Of a DNA stretch of 64,000 nucleotides, positions 39,101-50,380 are shown in pieces (the first letter of the stretch is position 1; every line of letters starts with the position of its first letter). The notes beneath the pieces were generated by a model, which was given only the letters and a program-made list of their open reading frames with translations, was not told the DNA's origin and made no database searches. Position numbers and translations under genes: made by a program. Source of the stretch: Micromussa lordhowensis (taxonomy: Eukaryota; Cnidaria; Anthozoa; Scleractinia; Lobophylliidae); the NCBI GenBank assembly GCA_964020085.1, contig OZ026596.1, positions 16,289,295-16,353,294 of the forward strand, read 5' to 3'.

Positions 39101-40650
39101 AGCCGAAAACACGATTAGGAGAAGGGAGCCGCCGAAAAGACGATTAGTAGAAGGGAGCCGCCGAAAAGACGATTAGTAAAAGGGGGCCGCCGAAAAGACG
39201 ATTAGTAGAAGGGAGCCGCCGACAAGACAATTAGTAGAAGGGAGCCGCCAAAAAGACGATAAGTAGAAGGGAGCCGCCGAAAAGACGATTAGTAGACGGG
39301 AGCCGAAAAGTCGATTAGTACAAGGGAGCCGAAAAGACCATTAGTAGAAGGGAGCCGAAAAGACGATTAGTAGAAGGGAGCCGCCGAAAAGACGATTAGT
39401 AGAAGCGAGCCAACGAAAAGACGATTAGTAGAAGGGAGCCGCCGGAAAGACGATTAGTAGAAGGGAGCCGCCAAAAAGACGATTAGTAGAAGGGAGCCGC
39501 CGAAAAGACGATTAGTAGACGGGAGCCGAAAAGTCGATTAGTACAAGGGAGCCGAAAAGACCATTAGTAGAAGGGAGCCGAAAAGACGATTAGTAGAAGG
39601 GAGCCGCCGAAAAGACGATTAGTAGAAGCGAGCGAACGAAAAGACGATTAGTAGAAGGGAGCCGCCGAAAAGACGATTAGTAGAAGGAAGCCGCCGAAAA
39701 GACGATTAGTAGATGGGAGCCGCCGAAAAGACGATTAGTAGAAGGGAGCCGCGGAAAAGTCGATTAGTAGAAGGGAGCCGAAAAGTCGATTAGTACAAGG
39801 GAGCCGAAAAGTCGATGAGTGGAAGGGACCAGAAAAGTCCATCAGTAGAAGTGAGCCGAAAAGTCGATTAGTAGAAGGGAGCTGCAAAGACGATTAGTAG
39901 AAGGTAGCCGAAAACACAATTAGTAGAAGGAAGCCGAAAAGACGATTAGTAGAAGTTAGCCCAAAAGACGATTAGTAGAAGGGAGCCGAGAAACCGATTA
40001 GTAGAACGGAGCCGCCGAAGAGACGATTAGTAGAAGGGAGTCGCCGAAAAGACGATTAGTAGAAGGGAGCCGAAAAAACGATAAGTAGAAGGGAGGCGAA
40101 AAGGGGATTAGTAGAAGGGAGCCGCCGAAAAGATGATTAGTAGAAGGGAGCCCAGAAAAGTCGATTAGTAGAAGGGAGCCGAAACGTCGATTAGTACAAG
40201 GGAGCCGAAAAGTCGATGAGTGGAAGGGACCGGAAAAGTCCATTAGTAGAAGTGAGCCGAAAAGTCGATTAGTAGAAGTTAGCCAAAAAGTCGATTAGTA
40301 GAAGGGAACCACCGAAAAGACGATTAGTAGAAGGTTGCCGAAAAGATGATTAGTAGAAGGGAGGCAAAAAGGCGATTAGTAGAAGGGAGCCGAAAACACG
40401 ATTAGGAGCCGAAAAGACAATTAGTAGAAGGGAGCCAAAAAGACGATTAGTAAAAGGGAGCTAAAAAGACGATTAGTAGAAGGGAGCCGAAAAGACGATT
40501 AGTAGAAGGGAGGCGAAAAGGGGATTAGTAGAAGGAAGCCGAAAAGACGATTAGTAGAAGGGAGCCGCCGAAAAGACGATTAGTAGAAGGGAGCCGCCGA
40601 AAAGACGATTAGTAGAAGCGAGCTAACGAAAAGACGATTAGTAGAAGGGA
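32921..40650. repeat. 7.7-kb block, copy 1 of the 9.6-kb offset pair
   Basis: This block is repeated at 42,541-50,380. The offset is exactly 9,620 bp at 35,781/45,401, 36,181/45,801, 36,641/46,261, 37,431/47,051 and 37,991/47,611. A 110-bp deficit near 38,255 changes it to 9,730, seen at 39,998/49,728 and at the private AGCTAACG variant at 40,621/50,351. Only scattered single-base differences were seen, so the copying is probably recent. Confidence 0.88.
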
Positions 40651-42540
40651 GCCGAAAAAACGATAAGTAGAAGGAAGGCGAAAAGGGGATTAGTAGAAGG
40701 GAGCCGCCGAAAAGACGATAAGTAGAAGGGAGCCGCCGAAAAGACAATTAGTAGAAGGGAGCCGAAAAGACGATTAGTAAAAGGGAGCCGAAAACACGAT
40801 TAGTGGAAGGGAGCCGAAAAGACGATTAGTAGAAGGGAGGCGAAAAGGGGATTAGTAGAAGGAAGCCGGAAAGACGATTAGTAGAAGGGAGCCGCCGAAA
40901 AGACGATTAGTAGAAGGGAGCCGCCGAAAAGACGATTAGTAGAAGGGAGCCAACGAAAAGACGATTAGTAGAAGGGAGCTGCCAAACAGACGATTAGTAG
41001 AAGGGAGCCGCCGAAAAGACGATTAGTAGAAGGGAGCCGCCGAAAAGACGATTAGTAGAAGGGAGCCGCGGAAAAGTCGATTAGTAGAAGGGAGCCGAAA
41101 AGTCGATTAGTACAAGGGAGCTGAAAAGTCGATGAGTGGAAGGGACCGGAAAAGTCCATTAGTAGAAGTGAGCCGAAAAGTCGATTAGTAGAAGTTAGCC
41201 AAAAAGTCGATTAGTAGAAGGGAACCGCCGAAAAGACGATTAGTAGAAGGTTGCCGAAAAGATGATTAGTAGAAGGGAGGCAAAAAGGCGATTAGTAGAA
41301 GGGAGCCGAAAACACGATTAGGAGCCGAAAAGACAATTAGTAGAAGGGAGCCACCGAAGAGACGATTAGTAAAAGGGGGCCGCCGAAAAGACGATTAGTA
41401 GAAGGAAGCTGCCGAAAAGACGATTAGTAGAAGGGAGCCGAAAAGTCTATTAGTACAAGGGAGCCGAAAAGACGATTAGTAGAAGGGAGCCGAAAAGACG
41501 ATTAGTAGAAGGGAGGCGAAAAGGGGATTAGTAAAAGGGAGCCGAAAAGACGATTAGTAGAAGGGAGCCGAAAAGACGATTAGTAGAAGGGAGGCGAAAA
41601 GGGGATTAGTAGAAGGAAGACGAAAAGACGATTAGTAGAAGGGAGCCGCCAAAAAGACGATTAGTAGAAGGTTGCCGAAAAGACGATTAGTAGAAGGGAG
41701 CCGAAAACACGATTAGTAGAAGGGAGCCGCCGAAAAGACGATTAGTAAAAGGGGGCCGCCGAAAAGACGATTAGTAGAAGGGAGCCGCCGAAAAGACAAT
41801 TAGTAGAAGGGAGCCGCCAAAAAAACGATTAGTAGAAGGGAGCCGCCGAAAAGACGATTAGTAGACGGGAGCCAAAAAGTCGATTAGTACAAGGGAGCCG
41901 AAAAGACCATTAGTAGAAGGGAGCCGAAAAGACGATTAGTAGAAGGGAGCCGCCGAAAAGACGATTAGTAGAAGCGAGCCAACGAAAAGAGGATTAGTAG
42001 AAGGGAGCCGCGGGAAAGACGATTAGTAGAAGGGAGCCGCCAAAAACACGATTAGTAGAAGGGAGCCGCCGAAAAGACGATTAGTAGACGGGAGCCGAAA
42101 AGTCGATTAGTAAAAGGGAGCCGAAAAGACCATTAGTAGAAGGGAGCCGAAAAGACGATTAGTAGAAGGGAGCCGCCGAAAAGACGATTAGTAGAAGCGA
42201 GCCAACGAAAAGACGATTAGTAGAAGGGAGCCGCCGAAAAGACAATTAGTAGAAGGAAGCCGCCGAAAAGACGATTAGTAGAAGGAAGCCGCGGAAAAGT
42301 CGATTAGTAGAAGGGAGCCGAAAAGTCGATGAGTGGAAAGGACCGGAAAAGTCCATTAGTAGAAGTGAGCCGAAAAGTCGATTAGTAGAAGTTAGCCAAA
42401 AAGTCGATTAGTAGATGTTCGCCGAAAAGTCGATTAGTAGAAGTTAGCCGAAAAGCCAATTAGTAGAAGTTAGCCGAAAAGTCCATTAGTAGAAGGGAGC
42501 CGAAAAGTCGATTAGTAGAAGTTAGCCAAAAAGTCGATTA
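40651..42540. repeat. 1.9-kb block copied from about 32,303-34,192
   Basis: The offset is 8,348 bp, measured at 32,303/40,651 and 33,003/41,351. With the following block it creates a 1,272-bp tandem duplication: 41,269-42,540 repeats at 42,541-43,812, for example CCACCGAAGAG at 41,351 and 42,623. Confidence 0.8.
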
Positions 42541-45500
42541 GTAGAAGGGAGGCAAAAAGGCGATTAGTAGAAGGGAGCCGAAAACACGATTAGGAGCCGA
42601 AAAGACAATTAGTAGAAGGGAGCCACCGAAGAGACGATTAGTAAAAGGGGGCCGCCGAAAAGACGATTAGTAGAAGGAAGCTGCCGAAAAGACGATTAGT
42701 AGAAGGGAGCCGAAAAGTCTATTAGTACAAGGGAGCCGAAAAGACGATTAGTAGAAGGGAGCCGAAAAGACGATTAGTAGAAGGGAGGCGAAAAGGGGAT
42801 TAGTAAAAGGGAGCCGAAAAGACGATTAGTAGAAGGGAGCCGAAAAGACGATTAGTAGAAGGGAGGCGAAAAGGGGATTAGTAGAAGGAAGACGAAAAGA
42901 CGATTAGTAGAAGGGAGCCGCCAAAAAGACGATTAGTAGAAGGTTGCCGAAAAGACGATTAGTAGAAGGGAGCCGAAAACACGATTAGTAGAAGGGAGCC
43001 GCCGAAAAGACGATTAGTAAAAGGGGGCCGCCGAAAAGACGATTAGTAGAAGGGAGCCGCCGAAAAGACAATTAGTAGAAGGGAGCCGCCAAAAAAACGA
43101 TTAGTAGAAGGGAGCCGCCGAAAAGACGATTAGTAGACGGGAGCCAAAAAGTCGATTAGTACAAGGGAGCCGAAAAGACCATTAGTAGAAGGGAGCCGAA
43201 AAGACGATTAGTAGAAGGGAGCCGCCGGAAAGACGATTAGTAGAAGCGAGCCAACGAAAAGAGGATTAGTAGAAGGGAGCCGCGGGAAAGACGATTAGTA
43301 GAAGGGAGCCGCCAAAAACACGATTAGTAGAAGGGAGCCGCCGAAAAGACGATTAGTAGACGGGAGCCGAAAAGTCGATTAGTAAAAGGGAGCCGAAAAG
43401 ACCATTAGTAGAAGGGAGCCGAAAAGACGATTAGTAGAAGGGAGCCGCCGAAAAGACGATTAGTAGAAGCGAGCCAACGAAAAGACGATTAGTAGAAGGG
43501 AGCCGCCGAAAAGACAATTAGTAGAAGGAAGCCGCCGAAAAGACGATTAGTAGAAGGAAGCCGCGGAAAAGTCGATTAGTAGAAGGGAGCCGAAAAGTCG
43601 ATGAGTGGAAAGGACCGGAAAAGTCCATTAGTAGAAGTGAGCCGAAAAGTCGATTAGTAGAAGTTAGCCAAAAAGTCGATTAGTAGATGTTCGCCGAAAA
43701 GTCGATTAGTAGAAGTTAGCCGAAAAGCCAATTAGTAGAAGTTAGCCGAAAAGTCCATTAGTAGAAGGGAGCCGAAAAGTCGATTAGTAGAAGTTAGCCA
43801 AAAAGTCGATTAGTAGAAGGGAGCCGCGGAAAAGTCGATTAGTAGAAGGGAGCCGAAAAGTCGATTAGTACAAGGGAGCCGAAAAGTTGATGAGTGGAAG
43901 GGACCGGAAAAGTCCATTAGTAGAAGTGAGCCGAAAAGTCGATTAGTAGAAGTTAGCCAAAAAGTCGATTAGTAGATGTTCGCCGAAAAGTCGATTAGTA
44001 GAAGTTAGCCGAAAAGCCAATTAGTAGAAGTTAGCCGAAAAGTCCATTAGTAGAAGGGAGCCGAAAAGTCGATTAGTAGAAGTTAGCCAAAAAGTCGATT
44101 AGTAGAAGGGAGCCGCTGAAAAGTCGATTAGTAGAAGGGAGCCGAAAAGTCGATTAGTACAAGGGAGCCGAAAAGTCGATGAGTGGAAGGGACCGGAAAA
44201 GTCCATTAGTAGAAGTTAGCTGAAAAGTCGATGAGTAGAAGGTTGCCGAAAAGACGATTAGTAGAAGGGAGGCGAAAAGGCGATTAGTAGAAGGGAGCCG
44301 AAAACACGATTAGGAGAAGGGAGCCGCCGAACACACGATTAGTAGAAGGGAGCCGCCGAAAAGACGATTAGTAAAAGGGAGCCGAAAAGACGATTAGTAG
44401 AAGGGAGCTGAAAAGACGATTAGTAAAAGGGGGCCGCCGAAAAGACTATTAGTAGAAGGGAGCCGCCGAAAAGACGATTAGTAGAAGGGAGCCAAAAAGA
44501 CGATTAGTAAAAGGGAACCGAAAAGACGATTAGTAGAAGGGAGCCGAAAAGACGATTAGTAGAAGGAAGGCGAAAAGGGGATTAGTAGAAGGAAGCCGAA
44601 AAGACGATTAGTAGAAGGGAGCCGCCGAAAAGACGATTAGTAGAAGGGAGCCGCCGAAAAGACGATTAGTAGAAAGGAGCCAACGAAAAGACGATTAGTA
44701 GAAGGGAGCCGCCGAAAAGACGATTAGGAGAAGGGAACCGCCGAAAAGACGATTAGTAGAAGGGAGCGGCCGAAAAGACGATTAGTAGAAGGGAGGCGAA
44801 AAGGCGATTAGTAGAAGGGAGCCGAAAACACGATTAGGAGAAGGGAGCCACCGAAAACACGATTAGTAGAAGGGAGCCGCCGAAAAGACGATTAGTAAAA
44901 GGGGGCCGCCGAAAAGACAATGAGTAGAAGGGAGCCGCCGAAAAGACGATTAGTAAAAGGGGGCCGCCGAAAAGACAATTAGTAGAAGGGAGCCGCCAAA
45001 AAGACGATTAGTAGAAGGGAGCCGCCGAAAAGACGATTAGTAGAAGGGAACCGAAAAGGCGATTAGTACAAGGGAGCCGAAAACACGATTAGTAGAAGGG
45101 AGCCGAAAAGACGATTAGTAGAAGGGAGGCGAAAAGGGGATTAGTAAAAGGGAGCCGAAAAGACGATTAGTAGAAGGGAGCTAAAAAGACGATTAGTAAA
45201 AGGAGGCCGCCGAAAAGACGATTAGTAGAACGGAGCCGCCGAAAAGACGATTAGTAGAAGGGAGCCGAGAAGACGATTAGTAAAAGGGAGCCGAAAAGAC
45301 TATTAGTAGAAGGGAGCCGAAGAGACGATTAGTAGAAGGGAGCCGAAAAGGGGATTAGTAGAAGGAAGCCGAAAAGACGATTAGTAGAAGGGAGCCGCTG
45401 AAAAGATGATTGCTAGAAGGGAGCCACCGAAAAGACGATTAGTAGAAGGGAGCCAACGAAAAGACGATTAGTAGAAGGGAGCCGCCGAAAAGACGATTAG

Positions 45501-48500
45501 TAGAAGGGAGCCGCCGAAAAGAGGATTAGTAGAAGGGAGCCGCGGAAAAGTCGATTAGTACAAGGGAGCCGAAAAGTCGATGAGTGGAAGGGACCAGAAA
45601 AGTCCATTAGTAGAAGTGAGCTTAAAAGTCGATTAGTGGAAGTTAGCCAAAAGTCGATTAGTAGATGTTCGCCGAAAAGTCGATTAGTAGAAGTTAGCCG
45701 AAAAGCCGATTAGTAGAAGTTAGCCGAAAAGTCCATTAGTAGAAGGGAGCCGAAAAGTCGATTAGTAGAAGTTAGCCAAAAAGTCGATTAGTAGAAGGGA
45801 GCCAAAAACTCGATTAGTAGAAGGGAGCCGAAAAGTCGATTAGTAGAAGGGAGCCGAAAAGTCGATTAGTAGAAGGGAGCCGAAAAGTGGATTAGTAGAA
45901 GGGAGCCGAAAAGTCGATTAGTAGAAGGGAGCCGAAAAGACGATTAGGAGAAGGGAGCCGAAAAGACGATTAGTAGAAGGTAGCCGAAAAGACGATTAGT
46001 AGAAGGGAGCCGAAAAGACGATTAGTAGAAGGGAGCCGATAAGACGATTAGTAGAAGTTAGCCGAAAAGACAATTAGTAGAAGGGAGCCGAGAAACCGAT
46101 TAGTAGAAGAGAGCCGCCGAAGAGACGATTAGTAGAAAGTAGCCGCCGAAAAGATGATTATTAGAAGGGAGCCGAAAAAATGATTAGTAGAAGGGAGGCA
46201 AAGAGGCGATTAGTAGAAGGGAGCCAAAAACACGATGAGTAGAAAGGAGCGGCCGAAAAGACGATTAGTAAAAAGGGAGCCGCCGAGAAGACAATTAGTA
46301 GAAGGGAGCCGCCAAAAAGACGATTAGTAGAAGGGAGCCGAAAAGACGATTAGTAAAAGGGAGCCGAAAAGACGATTAGTAGAAGGGAGCCGAAAAGACG
46401 ATTAGTAGAAGGGAGGCGAAAAGGGGATTAGTAGAAGGAAGCCGAAAAGACGATTAGTAGAAGGAAGCCGCCGAAAAGACGATTAGTAGAAGGGAGCCGC
46501 CGAAAAGACGATTAGTAGAAGCGAGCGAACGAAAAGACGATTAGTAGAAGGGAGCCGCCGAAAAGATGATTAGTAGAAGGTTGCCGAAAAGACGATTAGT
46601 AGAAGGGAGGCGATAAGGCGATTAGTGGAAGGGAGCCGAAAACACGATTAGGAGAAGGGAGCCGCCGAAAAGACGATTAGTAGAAGGGAGCCGCCGAAAA
46701 GACGATTAGTAAAAGGGGGCCGCCGAAAAGACGATTAGTAGAAGGGAGCCGCCGGAAAGACAATTAGTAGAAGGGAGCCGCCAAAAAGACGATTAGTAGA
46801 AGGGAGCAGCCGAAAAGACGATTAGTAGACGGGAGCCGAAAAGTCGATTAGTACAAGGGGGCCGAAAAGACCATTAGTAGAAGGGAACCGAAGAGATGAT
46901 TAGTAGAAGGGAGCCACCGAAAAGACGATTAGTAGAAGCGAGCCAACGAAAAGACGATTAGTAGAAGGGAGCCGCCGAAAAGACCATTAGTAGAAGGGAG
47001 CCGCCAAAAAGACGATTAGTAGAAGGGAGCCGCAGAAAAGACGATTAGTAGATGGGAGCCGAAAAGTCGATTAGTACAAGGGAGCCGAAAAGACCATTAG
47101 TAGAAGGGAGCCGAAAAGACGATTAGTAGAAGGGAGCCGCCGAAAAGACGATTAGTAGAAGCGAGCCAACGAAAAGATGATTAGTAGAAGGGAGCCGCCG
47201 AAAAGACGATTAGTAGAAGGGAGCTGCCGAAAAGACGATTAGTAGAAGGGAGCCGCCAAAAAGACGATTAGTAGAAGGGAGCCGCGGAAAAGTCGATTAG
47301 TAGAAGGGAGCCGAAAAGTTGATTAGTACAAGGGAGCCGAAAAGTCGATGAGTGGAAAGGACCGGAAAAGTCCATTAGTAGAAGTGAGCCGAAAAGTCGA
47401 TTAGTAGAAGTTAGCCAAAAAGTCGATTAGTAGATGTTCGCCGAAAAGTCGATTAGTAGAAGTTAGCCGAAAAGCCGATTAGTAGAAGTTAGCTGAAAAG
47501 TCCATTAGTAGAAGGGAGCCGAAAAGTCGATTAGTAGAAGTTAGCCAAAAAGTCGATTAGTAGAAGGGAGCCGCGGAAAAGTCGATTAGTAGAAGGGAGC
47601 CGAAAAGTCGATTTGTACAAGGGAGCCGAAAAGTCGATGAGTGGAAGGGACCAGAAAAGTCCATCAGTAGAAGTGAGCCGAAAAGTCGATTAGTAGAAGG
47701 GAGCTGCAAAGACGATTAGTAGAAGGTAGCCGAAAACACAATTAGTAGAAGGAAGCCGAAAAGACGATTAGTAGAAGTTAGCCCAAAAGACGATTAGTAG
47801 AAGGGAGCCGAGAAACCGATTAGTAGAACGGAGCCGCCGAAGAGACGATTAGTAGAAGGGAGCCGCCGAAAAGACGATTAGTAGAAGGGAGCCGAAAAAA
47901 CGATAAGTAGAAGGGAGGCGAAAAGGGGATTAGTAGAAGGGAGCCGCCGAAAAGACGATAAGTAGAAGGGAGCCGCCGAAAAGACAATTAGTAGAAGGGA
48001 GCCGAAAAGACGATTAGTAAAAGGGAGCCGAAAACACGATTAGTGGAAGGGAGCCGAAAAGACGATTAGTAGAAGGGAGGCGAAAAGGGGATTAGTAGAA
48101 GGAAGCCGGAAAGACGATTAGTAGAAGGGAGCCGCCGAAAAGACGATTAGTAGAAGGGAGCCGCCGAAAAGACGATTAGTAGAAGGGAGCCAACGAAAAG
48201 ACGATTAGTAGAAGGGAGCCGCCAAACAGACGATTAGTAGAACTGAGCCGCCGAAAAGACGATTAGTAGAAGGGAGCCGCCGAAAAGACGATTAGTAGAA
48301 GGGAGCCCAGAAAAGTCGATTAGTAGAAGGGAGCCGAAACGTCGATTAGTACCAGGGAGCCAAAAAGTCGATGAGTGGAAGGGACCGGAAAAGTCCATTA
48401 GTAGAAGTGAGCCGAAAAGTCGATTAGTAGAAGTTAGCCAAAAAGTCGATTAGTAGAAGGGAACCGCCGAAAAGACGATTAGTAGAAGGTTGCCGAAAAG

Positions 48501-50380
48501 ATGATTAGTAGAAGGGAGGCAAAAAGGCGATTAGTAGAAGGGAGCCGAAAACACGATTAGGAGCCGAAAAGACAATTAGTAGAAGGGAGCCAAAAAGACG
48601 ATTAGTAAAAGGGAGCTGAAAAGACGATTAGTAGAAGGGAGCCGAAAAGACGATTAGTAGAAGGGAGGCGAAAAGGGGATTAGTAGAAGGAAGCCGAAAA
48701 GACGATTAGTAGAAGGGAGCCGCCAAAAAGACGATTAGTAGAAGGGAGCCGCCGAAAAGACGATTAGTAGAAGCGAGCCAACGAAAAGACGATTAGTAGA
48801 AGGGAGGCGAAAAGGCGATTAGTAGAAGGGAGCCGAAAACACGATTAGGAGAAGGGAGCCGCCGAAAAGACGATTAGTAGAAGGGAGCCGCCGAAAAGAC
48901 GATTAGTAAAAGGGGGCCGCCGAAAAGACGATTAGTAGAAGGGAGCCGCCGACAAGACAATTAGTAGAAGGGAGCCGCCAAAAAGACGATAAGTAGAAGG
49001 GAGCCGCCGAAAAGACGATTAGTAGACGGGAGCCGAAAAGTCGATTAGTACAAGGGAGCCGAAAAGACCATTAGTAGAAGGGAGCCGAAAAGACGATTAG
49101 TAGAAGGGAGCCGCCGAAAAGACGATTAGTAGAAGCGAGCCAACGAAAAGACGATTAGTAGAAGGGAGCCGCCGGAAAGACGATTAGTAGAAGGGAGCCG
49201 CCAAAAAGACGATTAGTAGAAGGGAGCCGCCGAAAAGACGATTAGTAGACGGGAGCCGAAAAGTCGATTAGTACAAGGGAGCCGAAAAGACCATTAGTAG
49301 AAGGGAGCCGAAAAGACGATTAGTAGAAGGGAGCCGCCGAAAAGACGATTAGTAGAAGCGAGCGAACGAAAAGACGATTAGTAGAAGGGAGCCGCCGAAA
49401 AGACGATTAGTAGAAGGAAGCCGCCGAAAAGACGATTAGTAGATGGGAGCCGCCGAAAAGACGATTAGTAGAAGGGAGCCGCGGAAAAGTCGATTAGTAG
49501 AAGGGAGCCGAAAAGTCGATTAGTACAAGGGAGCCGAAAAGTCGATGAGTGGAAGGGACCAGAAAAGTCCATCAGTAGAAGTGAGCCGAAAAGTCGATTA
49601 GTAGAAGGGAGCTGCAAAGACGATTAGTAGAAGGTAGCCGAAAACACAATTAGTAGAAGGAAGCCGAAAAGACGATTAGTAGAAGTTAGCCCAAAAGACG
49701 ATTAGTAGAAGGGAGCCGAGAAACCGATTAGTAGAACGGAGCCGCCGAAGAGACGATTAGTAGAAGGGAGTCGCCGAAAAGACGATTAGTAGAAGGGAGC
49801 CGAAAAAACGATAAGTAGAAGGGAGGCGAAAAGGGGATTAGTAGAAGGGAGCCGCCGAAAAGACGATTAGTAGAAGGGAGCCCAGAAAAGTCGATTAGTA
49901 GAAGGGAGCCGAAACGTCGATTAGTACAAGGGAGCCGAAAAGTCGATGAGTGGAAGGGACCGGAAAAGTCCATTAGTAGAAGTGAGCCGAAAAGTCGATT
50001 AGTAGAAGTTAGCCAAAAAGTCGATTAGTAGAAGGGAACCACCGAAAAGACGATTAGTAGAAGGTTGCCGAAAAGATGATTAGTAGAAGGGAGGCAAAAA
50101 GGCGATTAGTAGAAGGGAGCCGAAAACACGATTAGGAGCCGAAAAGACAATTAGTAGAAGGGAGCCAAAAAGACGATTAGTAAAAGGGAGCTAAAAAGAC
50201 GATTAGTAGAAGGGAGCCGAAAAGACGATTAGTAGAAGGGAGGCGAAAAGGGGATTAGTAGAAGGAAGCCGAAAAGACGATTAGTAGAAGGGAGCCGCCG
50301 AAAAGACGATTAGTAGAAGGGAGCCGCCGAAAAGACGATTAGTAGAAGCGAGCTAACGAAAAGACGATTAGTAGAAGGGA
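42541..50380. repeat. 7.8-kb block, copy 2 of the 9.6-kb offset pair
   Basis: Copy of 32,921-40,650. The left junction at 42,541 is sharp, where GTCGATTA units switch to GAGGCAAAAAGG. Private differences include GGAACCGAAAAGGCG near 45,047 against GGAGCCG in copy 1, and GAGGCAAAGAGG near 46,196 against GAGGCGAAGAGG. Confidence 0.88.

Noticed and set aside
12941..49973. 81-aa minus-strand proteins as genes
   Set aside because: Their sequence is only the satellite monomer translated in rotating frames. Stops recur about every 78 bp, and the frames exist only where linked variants remove them.
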